Source: Molossus alvarezi
Lineage: Eukaryota; Chordata; Mammalia; Chiroptera; Molossidae
DNA length: 64,000 bases
Assembly: GCA_037176705.1 (NCBI GenBank)
Contig: CM073896.1
Span: 25,742,708-25,806,707, forward strand
Direction of reading: 5' to 3'
Below the pieces are notes generated by a model. That model was not told where the DNA came from and did not search any database. It saw nothing but the letters and a program-made list of their open reading frames with translations. Position numbers and translations under genes: made by a program. Shown here piece after piece: positions 10,058 through 22,083 of the stretch; the stretch's first letter is position 1; each line of letters starts with the position of its first letter.

Positions 10058-10270
10058 CCTGGTCAGTGTGGCTCAGTGGTTGAACGTCGACGCATGCACC
10101 AAGAGGTTGCTGGTTTGATTCCCAGTCAAGGCACATCCCCAGGTTGTGGGCCTGATCCCCAGTGGGAAGCATACAGGAGGCATCTAATCAGTTTCTCTCT
10201 CATTGATGTTTCTATCTCTCTCTCCCTTCCTCTCTCTCTCCCTAAAATCAATAATAAAAATTTAAAAAGA
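10058..10270 (+). mobile_element. VES-type SINE (classic form)
   Basis: The head 'cctggtcagtgtggctcag', the middle 'caggaggcatctaatc', the CT-rich run and the tail 'aaaatcaataataaaa' define the classic form. It has a perfect 10-bp duplication, 'agaatttgag', at 10048-10057 and 10271-10280. Confidence 0.92.
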
Positions 10271-10280
10271 AGAATTTGAG

Positions 10281-10663
10281 AAAATTATGTCAGGGGTTGC
10301 AGTGAAAATGTTTCTGCATCCAATTACATAGAATCCACCTTTATTGCTTCTAATTTAGCTACTTATCCTTCCATCCATCTATTTATCCATCTTGTAATAA
10401 TATTAACTGATACCTTACTAGGTTCTGGACAAAGAGTGTCTTAGGTCTTAATGTTTAAGTAATACCTAAGATAACCAATGAAGCTGTTGGTCTAGGCTTG
10501 TTGTTGGAATCTGAAGGTGGCCACTGCATTGGGATTGAAAACAAGCCAGCTGGACTTTCCATTTCTCTCTCTCTCTCTATGCGCCTGAGTAGACTTACAA
10601 TAGAAGGCTGAAGAGAACTAAATACTTAGCCTTATGCTAAAAGGAAATATCCCCCCCCCCCCC
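10281..10663. other. Unassigned DNA with a CT run and a C run
   Basis: A CT dinucleotide run lies near 10564-10580 and a C homopolymer near 10651-10663. I see nothing else. Confidence 0.4.
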
Positions 10664-10828
10664 GCCCCAGCTGGTGCGGCTCAGTGGTTGAGAGGTGGCG
10701 TGTTTGATTCCCAGTCAAGGCACAGTCCTAAGATTGTGGGCTCAATCCTCAGTAGGTTCTCTTTTACATTGATATTTCTATCTTTCTCCCTTTCCCTACC
10801 TCTCTAAAAATTAGTAAACATTTTTTTT
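10664..10828 (+). mobile_element. VES-type SINE, shortened
   Basis: The head 'ccccagctggtgcggctcag' has lost part of the anticodon-arm region compared with neighbours, and the middle is shortened. The flanks 'aaaaggaaatatcc' and 'aaaaagaaaatatttcc' look like a decayed target duplication. Confidence 0.75.
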
Positions 10829-11292
10829 AAAAAGAAAATATTTCCTGAGACAATTTTATCATAAATCTGTGAAAAGATCAGATGAGACAAGTATAAATGA
10901 AAATAATTTTGAGTCAACATTTCCACCTCTCGTTTTCTTTGAAACCAACTTGTATTCAGGGAGATTTGCTATTTAAAGTTTATTTGTAGATTCTAACAAA
11001 TAGCAGATATATTTTATTAAATGTCTAGTTGAACCATTTCTTTGAGGTTGAAAGAGATTTAAAAGATGTTCGATTTTACAGTAACAGAAATAAGCTTATA
11101 TTTGGAACCTGAGAACAAAGAAATCTAGATAAGTGAATATTGATAAATATTTGAAAGAAGAATAATGAATTGCTATTACAGAGCCTTGCCCCCAAAAGTA
11201 AAAAGAAGAAGGCCTAATTTTTTTGTGTAGTAAAATGGAGAAAATAATTGCATCTTCGGTTGAGATTTTTTAGATTAGTTTGAATAGTTTTA
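10829..11292. other. AT-rich unassigned DNA
   Basis: No gene or repeat recognised. Confidence 0.4.
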
Positions 11293-11500
11293 GCCCAGCC
11301 GGCATGGCTTAGTGGATTGAGTGTTACCCCATGGACTGAGATGTCCCTGTTCCATTCCTGGTCATGGCACACGCCTGGGTTTCAAACTAGATGCCCAGTA
11401 GGGGGATTGCAGGAGGCAGCTGATCAATCTTTCTCACATCCATGTTTCTCTCTCCCTTCCTCTCTCTCTAAAAAATAAAATCAATAAAATATTTTAAAAT
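11293..11500 (+). mobile_element. VES-type SINE (classic form)
   Basis: The order 'gcccagccggcatggctta', 'gtcatggcacacgcctggg', 'gcaggaggcagctgatcaat', a CT-rich run and 'aaaataaaatcaataaaa' is the classic VES layout with moderate decay. Confidence 0.85.
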
Positions 11501-12913
11501 AAATATATTTTTAAAAATATGCTGCTTAAATTTCTTTATGTGTAGAAGTGTTTTGGGGGGTTAAGGGCGAAATGTGTGGGGATAGAGGAACACTATGTCT
11601 AATGTTGTAGTTTTAATTGTATTAATTTATTTACCACTCTGAATGTTATTTTAACCTCTTTATATATACACATGCACATATATACATATGTATACATAAA
11701 TATATGCATGTATATTAATAACTATATTATATCTCAATTGTGTGCATTTGTTTACATGCATGTATGTTTAGGTAAACCTCAAGAACTAAAGCATGAACAA
11801 TAATTAAATCTATGCTGGTAGACACTGCAGCATTCTTAAAACAGCTTCTTATTTGCTCTTGGGAACCCTCCCCACCTTCTACATTGTGTGAACTCTATAT
11901 GGATTGGTTATTATCTTAAACCCAAATTCCCTTGACTTAAGGAGACACACAAGTGAATAATAAATAGTATTTGGGTAAACACTGCTCAGATGTTATATAA
12001 GAAATTAGGAACACAAGTAAACAGCAATTTCACCAAATCATTTCTGACGCAGCTGCCATCTCCACTGTCAAATGCACTGCTGTTAGTGTTACAAACATGG
12101 GGTCTATATTCAGCAGGTATAATAGAGGTATTTTCAGGGCACCAGTTCTGTGACATCCTTTTTGTCATTGTTCATTGCTTCTTAGCTTTGTGTCTCATTC
12201 TCAGGTCTACCCAGAGTTTCTTGGAGCCACAATATATTTTTTTAATAAATATTATTTTTGTTTAACCCCATATTACATTTCAGTTGCTTTACAATAAAAA
12301 AAAAAATCTCTAGATAAATGTAGTATATCTGAGCAGTTTCCTAATTTTATAAAACACTTGTCTACTATTTCTATGCATTTCTTCTGACTTTTTAAAAATT
12401 ACATTTTTGTTATGGGTTTTAATTAACTCTGTAACACATGTAGGAGATATTTTATCTGAGTCTGCCAATGTTATCATTTGGTTCATTTTCTTTATTAGAA
12501 TGTAAAATTCTGTAAGCTATTTGCAAACTTTAACTGGGATTGAAGATCAGCACATTAGCCAAATTTCTTCTCTCCTCTATCTGCAATTTTCTGTATTTCT
12601 TCATTTTCTTCACTAGTTTATTCTTATATGTAAAAAGAACAGCTCAGAATAAGGAGCAGACATTGATTGTTGGAGAAGACTGTAGTTTTTCTGTCTGGAT
12701 CTGACTTGTACAACTATCTTTCTAGCTTAGTATAACTACGTAGTCTCCAGGAGAATCACTTTCCATATCATCTCCCTCATTGGATTACTGAAAATGCCTA
12801 CTATTTAAATGGCTGCTTTAGAAATTATTTTCAAACATTTTTTTGTTTTCTTAGCCTCATAATGGTTTTATGATATAGTCAAGGATAGTATTGTTATATT
12901 AATTTTGAGGATA
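11501..12913. other. AT-rich unassigned DNA
   Basis: Nothing coding is evident over 1.4 kb. An alternating purine-pyrimidine stretch near 11660-11720 (tatatac/atgcac mixture) is the only local structure I noticed. Confidence 0.4.
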
Positions 12914-13164
12914 ATACTAAAAATTTTTTAAAACATTATTACATATTTATTTTTCTAACAGATGTTTCTTCTTTTTCCCACATTGACACCTTACTTCCCC
13001 TCCCTCCTCGCCCTGCCCCTAGCTTTTTTGTCCATGTCCATTGGTTATGTGTACATGCATATAAGTTCTGTGGTTTATCTTCCCCTGCACTCCCTCTTCT
13101 GGGGACTGTCAGTCTGTACCCTACTTCCACATCTCTGGGACTACCCTGTTCTTCAGACTGTTAT

Positions 13165-16100
13165 GTTCATTAAATCCCACAAATAAGTGAGATCATGTGA
13201 TACTTGTCTTTCTCTGATTGGCTTGTTTAGGATGATACTTTCCAGGTCCCTCCATGGGGTCTCAAAGGATAAGAGATCTTTCTTTCTTACAGCTGCATAG
13301 TACTCCATTGTGTATATGTACCAAGCCTTTTTATCTGTTTATCTACTGATGGACATTTGGGCTGTTTCCAGATCTTAACTCTTGTAAATAGTGCTGCTAT
13401 GAACATGGGGGTACTAATTTTCTTTCTGATGGGTGTTTTAGGCTTCTTAGGGTATATTCCTAGAAGTAGGATCACTGGGTCAAATGGCGGTTCAATTTTT
13501 AATTTTTGGAGGTAACATCATATTGTTTCCCATAGTGGCTGCACCAGTCTGCTTTCCCACCAGCAGTGTACTAGAGTCCCCTTTTCTCCACATCCTCGCC
13601 AACACTTGTTGTTTGATGATTTGTTGATGGTGGTCATTCTGACAGGTGTGAGGTGATACCTCATTATTGTTTTAATTTGCATCTCTCTGATGATTAATAA
13701 AGTTGAGCATTTCTTCATATGTCTCTTAGCCATTTGTATGTCCTGTTTGGAGAGGTGTCTATTTAGTTCCTCTGCCCATTTTTTAATTGGGTTCTTTGTC
13801 TTCCTTTTGTTGTGTTGTATGAGCACTCTATATATTTTGGAAATTAACCCCTTATCTGATATATCATTGGCAATTATGCTCTCCCATACAGTGGGTAGCC
13901 GTTCCATTTTCATGATTGTATCTTTCACTGTGCAGAAGCTTTTGAGCTTGATGTAGTCCCATGTGTTCATTTTCTCCTTTTTTTTTTGCCTTAGGTGATG
14001 TATCAGTGAAAATTCTGCTGTTTATGATGTCTGAAATTTTGTTGCCTACATTTTCTTCTAGGATTTTTATGGATTCATGAGTCACATTTAAGTCTTTTAT
14101 CCATTTTGAGTTTATTCTTGTGTAGGGTGTAAGTTGATGGTCTAGTTTCATTTTTCTGCATGTAGCTGTCCAATTTTCCCCAACACCAGTTATTAAAGAG
14201 GCTATCTTTACTCCACTGTATTCGCTGCCACCTTTGTCAAATATTAATTGAGCATATTGCCTTGAGTCCATTTCTGGGTTCTTTGTTCTGTTCCATTGGT
14301 CTATATGCCTGTTCTTGTGCCAGTACCAGGTTGTTTTGATTACAGTAGGTTTGAGTATAACCTGATATCCGGTATTGTGATCCCACCTACTTTGTCCTTC
14401 CTTTTCAAGATTGCTTTGGCTACTCAGGTTTTTTTTGGTTCTATATGAACTTTTGAACTATTATTTCTAGTTTTGTGAAATATTTCATCAGTATTTTGAT
14501 GGAGATTGCATTGACTCTATAAATTACTTTGGGTAGTATGGACATTTTAATGATGTCCATTTTTATGGAATTAATGATGTTAATTCTTCCAGTCCATGAG
14601 CAAGGTATGTGCTTCCACTTTTTATATCTTCCTTTATTCCTTTTTTCAATGTCCTGTAGTTTTATTTATTTCAGGTCCTTTACTTCTTTGGTTAAGTTTA
14701 TTCCTAGGTATCTTACTTTTTCGCCACAATGATAAATGAAATTGTTTTTTTAGTTTCTTTTTCTGTGAGTTCATCATTGGTGATTAAGATTGCCGTTGAT
14801 TTTTTGACATTAATTTTGTATCCTGCTACTATGCCAAATATATTTATTAAGTCTAGTAGATTTTTGATGGAGTCTTTAGGGTTTTCTATGTATAATATCA
14901 TGTCATCTGCAAATAATGACAGTTTCACTTCCTCCTTTCCAATTTGGATCCCTTTTATTTTTTCTTCATGTCTGATTGCTGTGGCTAAGATTTCCAGGAC
15001 TATGTTAAATAAGAGTGGTAAAAGTGGGCATCCTTGTCTTATTCCTGTTTTAAGGAAAATGCTTTTAGTTTTTGCCCATTGAGTATGATGTTGGCTGTAG
15101 GTCTTTGATATATGACCTTTTTTATGTCAAGATATGATCCCTCTATTCCCACATTGCTGAGCGTTTTGATCAAAAAATGGGTGCTGGATTTTGTTGAATG
15201 CTTTTTCAGTATCTATTGATAGGATTATGTGGTTTTTATTCTTCATTTTGTTCATATAGTGTATCACATTTATTGATTTGGGAATATTGTACCAGCCTTG
15301 CATCCCTGGGATAAATCCCATTTGGTCATAGTGAATAATTTTTTTGATGTATTGCTGAATTTGATTTGCTAGTATTTTGTTCACGATTTTGGCATTTATG
15401 TTCATCAGGGATATTGGCCTATCATTTTGTTTCTTTGTAGTGTCTTTTTCTGGTTGTGGAATTAGAATTATGCTGCCCTCATAAAATGAGTTTGGAAGTA
15501 TTCCTTCTTCTTGAATTTTTAAAAATATTTTGAGGAGAATGGGTATTAGTTCTTCTTTGTATGTTTGGTAAAACTTCGTCATGAAGCCTTCCGGGCCTGG
15601 GGTTTTGTTTTCTGGGAGAGTCTTGATTACCTCTTCAATTTCGTTAGTTGTTAACAGTCTGTTCAAAGTTTCTATCTCTTCCCGGTTCAGTTTTGGGAGA
15701 CTACGTGTTTCTAGAAATTTCTCTATTTCACTTAGATTGTCAAATTTGTTGCCATATAATTGTTTATAGTATTTGTTAATGATCCTTTGTATTTCTGTGG
15801 TTTCAGTTATTATTTCTCCTCTTTTCTTTCTGATTTTGTGTATTTGGGTTCTCTGTTTCTTGGTAGTCTAGCTAAGGATCCATCAGTCTTGTTTATCTTT
15901 TCAAAAAACCAACTGGTAGTTTCATTGATACTTTGAATTTTTTTTTTTGTCCCTATATCACTTATTTCTGCTCTGAACTTTACTATTTCCTCTTTCTACT
16001 TGCTCTGCGATTTGTTTTGTTTGCTTTCTAGCTCTTTAAGTTGTGAGGTTAGATAGTCCATTAGAAATGTTTCTTGTCCTTGATGTAGGCCTGTAGTGCT

Positions 16101-16990
16101 ATGAACCTCCCTCTCAGAACTGCTTTCGCTGCATCCCATAGATTTTGTGTTGTTGTGTCTTCATTTTCAGTGGTTTCCAGGAAATGTTTAATTTCTTCCT
16201 TGATCTCCTCGGTCACACATTCATTTTTTAATAACGTGCTCTTTATCCTCATTGTGTTCCAATGTTTTTGCATGTTCTTGTTGCAATGGATTTCTAGTTT
16301 CATGCCATTGTGATCTGAGAAGATGCTTGATATGATTTCAATCTTCGTGAACTTGTAGAGACTTAGTTTGTGCCCTAACATGTGGTTTATCTTTGAGACT
16401 GTCCTATGTGCACTTGAGAAGAATGTGAATTCCGTAGTTTTGGGGTTTAACTCTCTGCAGATATCTATTAAATCCATTTGGTCTAGTGCTTCATGTAGAG
16501 TCTCTGTTTCCTTGCTAATTTTTTGTCTAGAGGATCTATCCAGTTGGGTCAACGGGTATTGAAGTCCCCTACTATGATTGTATTGCTATCGATTTCTCCT
16601 TTGAAGTCCTCCAGAAGATTTTTAATATATCTTGGTGCTCCTATATTGGTTGCATGTATGTTTACCAAGGTTATATCTTCCTGTTGGATAGATTATTTCA
16701 ATAATATGTAGTGGCCTTCTTTGTCTCTGGTTATGGCCTTCATTTTGAAATCTACTTTATCAGATATGAGTATTGCTACCCAGGTATTTTTTCCTTTCTG
16801 TTTGCTTGGAAGATTTTTTTCCATCCCTTCACTTTCAACCTATGTGAGTCTTTTGTTGTGAAGTGGGTCTCTTGTAAACAACATATCGATGAGTCATGCT
16901 TTCTTATCCAATCAGCTACTCTGTGTCTTTTTATCGGAGCACTCAATCCATTTACATTTAAGGTGATTATTCATATGTACTTATTTATTA
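13165..16990 (-). pseudogene. L1 ORF2 remnant (endonuclease and reverse transcriptase)
   Basis: Intact ORF2p nicks DNA and copies its RNA in place. Fragments in order from the N-terminus are the endonuclease around 16061-16552, whose SDHNGMKLEI carries the catalytic SDH motif, then the fingers/palm region around 15127-15666 ([16 protein letters not shown]). The RT active site FADDMILY is near 14713-14928, and the C-terminal pieces are at 13287-13970. At least six separated frames show multiple frameshifts. The region is homologous to ORF2 in the 27 kb copy. Confidence 0.88.
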
Positions 16991-17059
16991 CCATTTTTTG
17001 TTTAGTGTGGTTCTATTTTTCTCCCTATCTCTTCTACTAATTACAGCAGTTTTTTTAAT

Positions 17060-17925
17060 ATTTTTTGCAGCACTTGTTTGGTGCTAATATATTCCCTTAG
17101 CCTTTTTTGTTTGTTTGTTTAAGAAGCTCTTTACTTGACCTTCTATTTTGAATGTTAGCCTTGCTGGGTAGAGTAGTCTTGGATTCAGATCCTTGTTTTT
17201 CATGATCTTGATTACTTTATGCTATTTCCTTCTGGCCTGTAGTATTTCTTGTGAGAAGTCAGCTGCGAGCCTTATGGGTTTTTTTGTAGGTAACCTGTTG
17301 TTTATCTCTTGCTGCCTTTAGGATTCTCACTTTGTCTTTAATTTTTGACATTTTAATTACTATGTGTCTTTGTGTGGGCCTGTTTTGGTTCTTCTTGGGG
17401 CTCTCTGTGTTTCCTGAACTTGAATTCCTTCTTCTTTCAGCCAGTTAGAAAAGTTTTCTTCACTATTTTTTCAAATATCTTCTCTAACCCTTGCTCATTT
17501 TCTTCTTCAGGGACTTCTATGATGCAAATTTTATTATGTTTCTAGTTGTCACATAGTTCTCTTAAGCTGTCTTCTTGCTTTTTAATTGCTTTTTTCTTTT
17601 GTTTTTTTGATTGGTTGATTTTATCAAGCCTGTCTTCTAATTCACTGATCTGGTCCTTAGCTTCCTCTTCTCTGCTGTTTAGTTCTTACAATGTGTTCTT
17701 AATTTCTGCTATGTCATTCTTCATTTCCACTTGGTTGGTTTTCATTGTTTCTATATCTTTACTCATAGTGTTGATGTCTTTACTTATGCTGTTGAGCTTC
17801 CTCAAGATCATGACTCTGAACTCTACCTCTGATAACTTCCTTAACTGCATGCCATTTATCTCATCTTCAGTAGAGTTCTCTTGTTCTTTCATTTGGGATT
17901 TGTTTCTTTGTTTTCCCATTTTGGC
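17060..17925 (-). pseudogene. L1 ORF1 remnant
   Basis: ORF1p is the RNA-binding chaperone of L1. The N-terminal part, 17686-17925, reads MGKQRNKSQMKEQ and a charged heptad-like segment (KLNSISKDINTMSKDIETMK), consistent with the trimeric coiled coil. The central and C-terminal RNA-binding parts lie in broken frames down to about 17060. Confidence 0.75.
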
Positions 17926-18729
17926 TATCTCAGTGTGTTTTGGAGCCTGCCACAATTTCCCTGTGGGTGTTGATGTTCTGCTCTTTGTGGCTCCCTCTAC
18001 TGAATTTGGATGAGTGTGGGAGGACCCACCTTAAACACCACTGTCAAGTCTTACTTTCCTGGGTAGATTTTCAAGCTCAGGAAAGGTTTAGTTATCCTCT
18101 AACTTTCTCATGGAGACTATTAGTCTCAGTTATTCAGGGCCTTGGAATGTAATCCTGGTGTTCTTAGTAAGAGGATTTTCAGAGGGTGGGACAGATGCTG
18201 CTTGTTAATGAGCCTCAATTTGTATATCTTTGCCTCACCTGGAAGGGGAAATCTCTGAGGGAGGGGCTGCTGCTTCCCCACAGCTCTGGGAAAGAGCAAG
18301 CTGGCCACTATCCTTTGTGGCCGTGACTCAGCAAAAACTCTGAGCGACCTCCCAATCCCGAGTGTTCTCACAAAGTTCCAGTCCAGTACACTTTTTCTCT
18401 GCTGGAGCTCCAGGTGAGTGGCTGGAGCCAATTTAGTGCTCTGTCCTGGCCATCTGCACTCTGGAGCAGGCTTGGTATTTTGTCCCTGAGGGCACTGCTC
18501 ACAGTTAAGACCTCTGCTGTCCGTGGACTCCCGGCCTGCCACACTCTCTAGCCTCTGCAGATTCTCCCAGTGTCCCTGGTTATATGGTCCTGTCACACTG
18601 CTTTTCTGTTGCTTTTTTCCCAACAACTTGTATTTATTTTAGTTGTAATTCTCATCTGGTCCTGGGAGATCATCTGCGTAGCTTCCATTCACTCTACCGC
18701 CATTTTTCTCAATTCTGAAAATGAATTTG
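17926..18729 (-). promoter_or_regulatory. L1 5' UTR (internal promoter region)
   Basis: This segment upstream of ORF1 is homologous to the 5' UTR of the 27 kb L1, ending in 'cattcactctaccgccattt' against 'cattcacttcgccgccctt' there. It is moderately GC-rich and would carry the Pol II promoter in a live element. Its 134-166 codon minus-strand frames are chance openings in UTR sequence. Confidence 0.7.
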
Positions 18730-18954
18730 ATACTAAAACTTTTTGAGAAAAACCTAAAGTTTATGTGGTTTGGAAATACATGTCAGGATTTTAATGTTTT
18801 TATAATGTTATTCTTTGAGTTAAATTTCTAAAAAGGCAGGAATTGTATGTATTTTATAAATATTAAAATGATATTAAATCTATCACAAGAAAACTACCTT
18901 TATTAATTTCTTCTATTTTCTTCTACCACTCTTTCTTTCTTTTATTTTTTTGAG

Positions 18955-19625
18955 AAGCTGTGTTCACTTATTCTGAAATAGTATCCTTTTTATTAAATGT
19001 TTGAAATTATTCAAACTTATGGAAAACTTCCAAGTACTGTACAATAATTTCTGTTTTTATGAGCCATTTGGTACAGAGTGGCTGACATCATGCCCTATCA
19101 CCCATTTGTATTTGTGTTGTAGTTCCTGAAAAGACATTGTCCTAAATAATCACATTGCAACCATCAAAATCAGAAAATTAACAATACCTTGCTATTATCT
19201 CCTCATAAGATTCCATTCAACTTTCTCCAATCGTCTCTAAAATGTCTTCTTAGCAAAATGTCCAGAATCTAGTGTTAATTTAGTAGTAGGGTCCCTTTAG
19301 TCTCCTTTGATCTGGAAGAATTTGTCCAAGTTCATTTGAATTTCATAAGTCTGAATCTTTTGAGGATTATAGACAATATGGTTTGTAAAGTGTTATTCAG
19401 TTTGCATTTGTCTGACATTTCCTTAGAATCATATTCAAAATTTAACTCTTTGGCAGGAATAGTACAGATGTGGTGGTCTATTCTTCTTATCACACTATCT
19501 GATGATGTGCAAATTTGATTTATCCATTGCATAACCCTTTTGATTAAGGTAGTATCTGACAGGATTTGTCATTGTAAAGGTATTTTGGATTTATTCTGTA
19601 ATTAATGATTACTTGGTAGATAAAT
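18955..19625. mobile_element. Ancient LINE (L1M-type 3' region)
   Basis: The order 'agaaaattaacaatacc', 'tagtctcctttgatctggaa', 'catttgtctgacatttcctt', 'ggcaggaatagtacag' and 'ttgattaaggtagtatctga' matches an old mammalian L1M/HAL1-class 3' segment that I recognise. I could not fix its orientation reliably. It is strongly diverged and non-coding. Confidence 0.55.
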
Positions 19626-19645
19626 ACACTCAGGTTATATAAATA

Positions 19646-19770
19646 CAGGGTGAGGCTAAAGTAGGTTTACAGCTGTGACTGTGAAACAGAGTTTATTCTT
19701 ATATTATTATTTATTAATTATTGTATTATTTCCATATGAACCACTGTAAATTTGCTTTTGCCCCACTCTG
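19646..19770. mobile_element. Mariner-type MITE, copy 1
   Basis: The 125-bp element has inverted ends of about 31 bp. The left starts 'cagggtgaggctaaagtagg', and the right ends as the complement of 'cagagtggggcaaaagcaaa'. It is flanked by TA at 19644-19645 and 19771-19772. The central part is AT-rich and cannot code. The design is that of MADE1-like elements mobilised by a mariner transposase. The copy at 42786-42911 is homologous throughout. Confidence 0.85.
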
Positions 19771-20134
19771 TATTCTTTTTATCAACTTTAAAATTATTCA
19801 TTTATTCTTTTACATCAATATTGACTCATGGGTTTATACTTTATGCAAAGAATGTACAATTTTATTATCATTATTTATTTTGAAGCTTAATTCAGATATA
19901 AGCTGGCTTATCTGTCTTTTTTTGTGTCTTTATTATGTTTTGAATGTGTCTTAGTTCTCTGGCACAGTGGTAAAGGCCAGGCTCAACTTGTACTTTAACA
20001 TCCATTTCTCTAACAAAGCTTAGTTTATTCTAATGGAGAGTAGTGATTATAAGACCTTGGTGTGAAAACTTCCTGATGCTAATGGGGCTTTGAAGCTCAA
20101 GGATCGCTTATTGGACAGAATTTGTGTATAATGT

Positions 20135-20158
20135 ATGTATATATGTATGTTTGTATGG

Positions 20159-20203
<45 letters not shown>

Positions 20204-20445
20204 TATATATGTCTGTGTATATGTTTATGTGTATATATTCACATTGGCATTTATATATTTCTCTGTTTATTTTTCTTACAATATCATGAGTTTACACTGA
20301 TATCTCCAAATCTAATTCAATCGCTCAAATTTTATTTTTTATTTTCTCCCTATTTATATTTGTAAATCTTGAATCTGATAGGAAAACATATGGTAGCCAT
20401 TATTACACACACACACACACACACATACACACACATTCAATCCCT
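20135..20445. repeat. TA and CA microsatellites
   Basis: A (TA)n run occupies about 20167-20201 within a wider TATG/TGTG-rich zone, and a (CA)n run lies at about 20405-20434. Frames read through these runs are low-complexity and meaningless. Confidence 0.95.
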
Positions 20446-21424
20446 TTGTATGAAACTGACTTATTTTTGCTATTACACTCCTCCCCCAACTCCACAAGTA
20501 GACATGCTTCCAAGCACACTTGAAAATAGATATGGTGTGCTGAGCAGTCCCCATACAGGGATCCCTGCCTCACACTATTCAAATTAGCACTCTTTCATGG
20601 ATGTCCCCAGTATGAAGCCCTGTATCCAGGGTCAGGTTCTGACATCATGCATCAGGTTAGCATCACATCTCACTCCCCACCATGTGCAATCCTCACTCAA
20701 TAATTATCGTACTGAACATTCAAGAAGACAAGGAAAAGAAAATGGAGGGAGAAAGAAGAGGAAGACAAAAGGAATGCATGTTATGTCTTAAAATTCCGAC
20801 TGCCAACAGTGTGATGAGCAGCACCTTGTAATAGCTTATTTGATTTCCTTTGGTTTTGTCTCCAGAACCACTGTTTCTTATGGGGTTAAATGAATTGTGC
20901 TTTAGAACTCTCATTCTTCACGTTTGCAATGTGAATAGATCTAATTATAGAATCTGAAGTTAATGACTAAATTTTGACCTGTGTAGTGAAATCTTCTGCA
21001 GAACATGAAAGTAAGAATTATAGCTATAATAATAGAGCAATTGTTAAGGTTGCTGAGGAATTAATATATAAGTATTAATATGACACTATACACATTTCAG
21101 AAAAAAAGCTATAAGATTAAATTAGAGCCTTAACAACAAAATAAAATATCCATGCTAAAATAATAAAAATGTCACTCTGTGATAAAATTAATATAAAAGT
21201 ATTACATAACTGTTACATCTATTAGAAAAACCTATACTGAACAAAAGAAACAAGATTAAACTGTAAACACAGAGCTTTAAGCAAAAAGCTGACTAAGGCA
21301 TTCTAAGTGAAAGTTGCTTATAATTCAAAACTGAGCAGACATCTGAATTCATTTCAAACTTCAAAATCTTTCATGGGCTGGTGTGATTTTAGATTTTTAA
21401 ATTTTCTTTTACAGCAGTAGTGTT
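20446..21424. other. Unassigned non-coding DNA
   Basis: No gene or named repeat recognised over about 1 kb. Confidence 0.4.
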
Positions 21425-21810
21425 TCAGTTGGTTCTTCAGGAAGAAGATCCTGAGTTAGTAGTTTAAGCAATTTATTGGGGAATATCCCTAGTGAATGAT
21501 AAAGGGGGAGGGTCACTGAATTGAGCAGGATAAACTTCCCCTTAATCTGACACCTGTGAAAGGAAAGGGAGGTGGAGAAGGACTGGACTTTAGACCAGGA
21601 TACAGGTCTGAAAGTGTATCAGGTAACGCAGCGGGCAGTTCTGAATCAAAGATGGCCCATTGGTGAAATCTTGTCTTGCTCTAACCTGCCCACAGAACTC
21701 AGTCATCAGCTGGAAGCTGCCCAGGAACAGTTGTTCTAGGCGCATAACCTGAAGCTACTCCTGTAGATCTGAAACTGAGCCACACCCGCTCATCACACTC
21801 CTCTGGGTTA
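21425..21810. other. Less AT-rich unassigned block, possibly an old repeat
   Basis: The block stands out from AT-rich surroundings by its GC content and by phrases such as 'aatttattggggaatatccc' and 'gagccacacccgctcatcac'. I cannot place it in a family. A decayed DNA transposon or LTR is possible. Confidence 0.3.
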
Positions 21811-21824
21811 GTCAGAAAGTTCTT

Positions 21825-22073
21825 ATTTTCTTCTTCTTTTTTTATCCTCACCTGGACATTTTTGCATTTATCTTCAGATAGAGTGGGAGGAAGAGGGGGA
21901 GGGAGAGAGAGAGAGAAATATCACCATGAGAGGGACACATCGACTGGTTGCCACCCACACAACCCCAACCAGGGCGGGGACAACTGATGTATGTGCCCTT
22001 AGCGGGAACTGAACCTGGGATTCTCTGGTCCATGGGTTGACTCTCCAACCACCGAGCAAAACTGGCCAGGCCG
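21825..22073 (-). mobile_element. VES-type SINE (hairpin-tail form)
   Basis: Tail, GA-rich run, 'gacacatcgactggttgcc', 'gcccttagcgggaactgaa' and the head 'aaactggccaggcc' run in minus orientation. It has a perfect 10-bp duplication, 'gaaagttctt', at 21815-21824 and 22074-22083. Confidence 0.92.
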
Positions 22074-22083
22074 GAAAGTTCTT

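Larger units (their letters stand above)
12930..18729 (-). mobile_element. Near full-length L1, decayed
   Basis: It runs on the minus strand from its 3' tail at 12930 through the 3' UTR, ORF2, ORF1 and 5' UTR to about 18729. The duplication 'atactaaaaattttt' (12914-12928) and 'atactaaaacttttt' (18730-18744) supports one insertion of about 5.8 kb. Both ORFs are broken by many stops and frameshifts, so it is a fossil. It is shorter than the copy at 27270-33826 because its 5' UTR lacks most of the GC-rich repeated block. Confidence 0.9.

Noticed and set aside
20167..20201. Alternating TA tract as a possible origin or cruciform
   Set aside because: A plain (TA)n microsatellite; nothing else supports a functional role.
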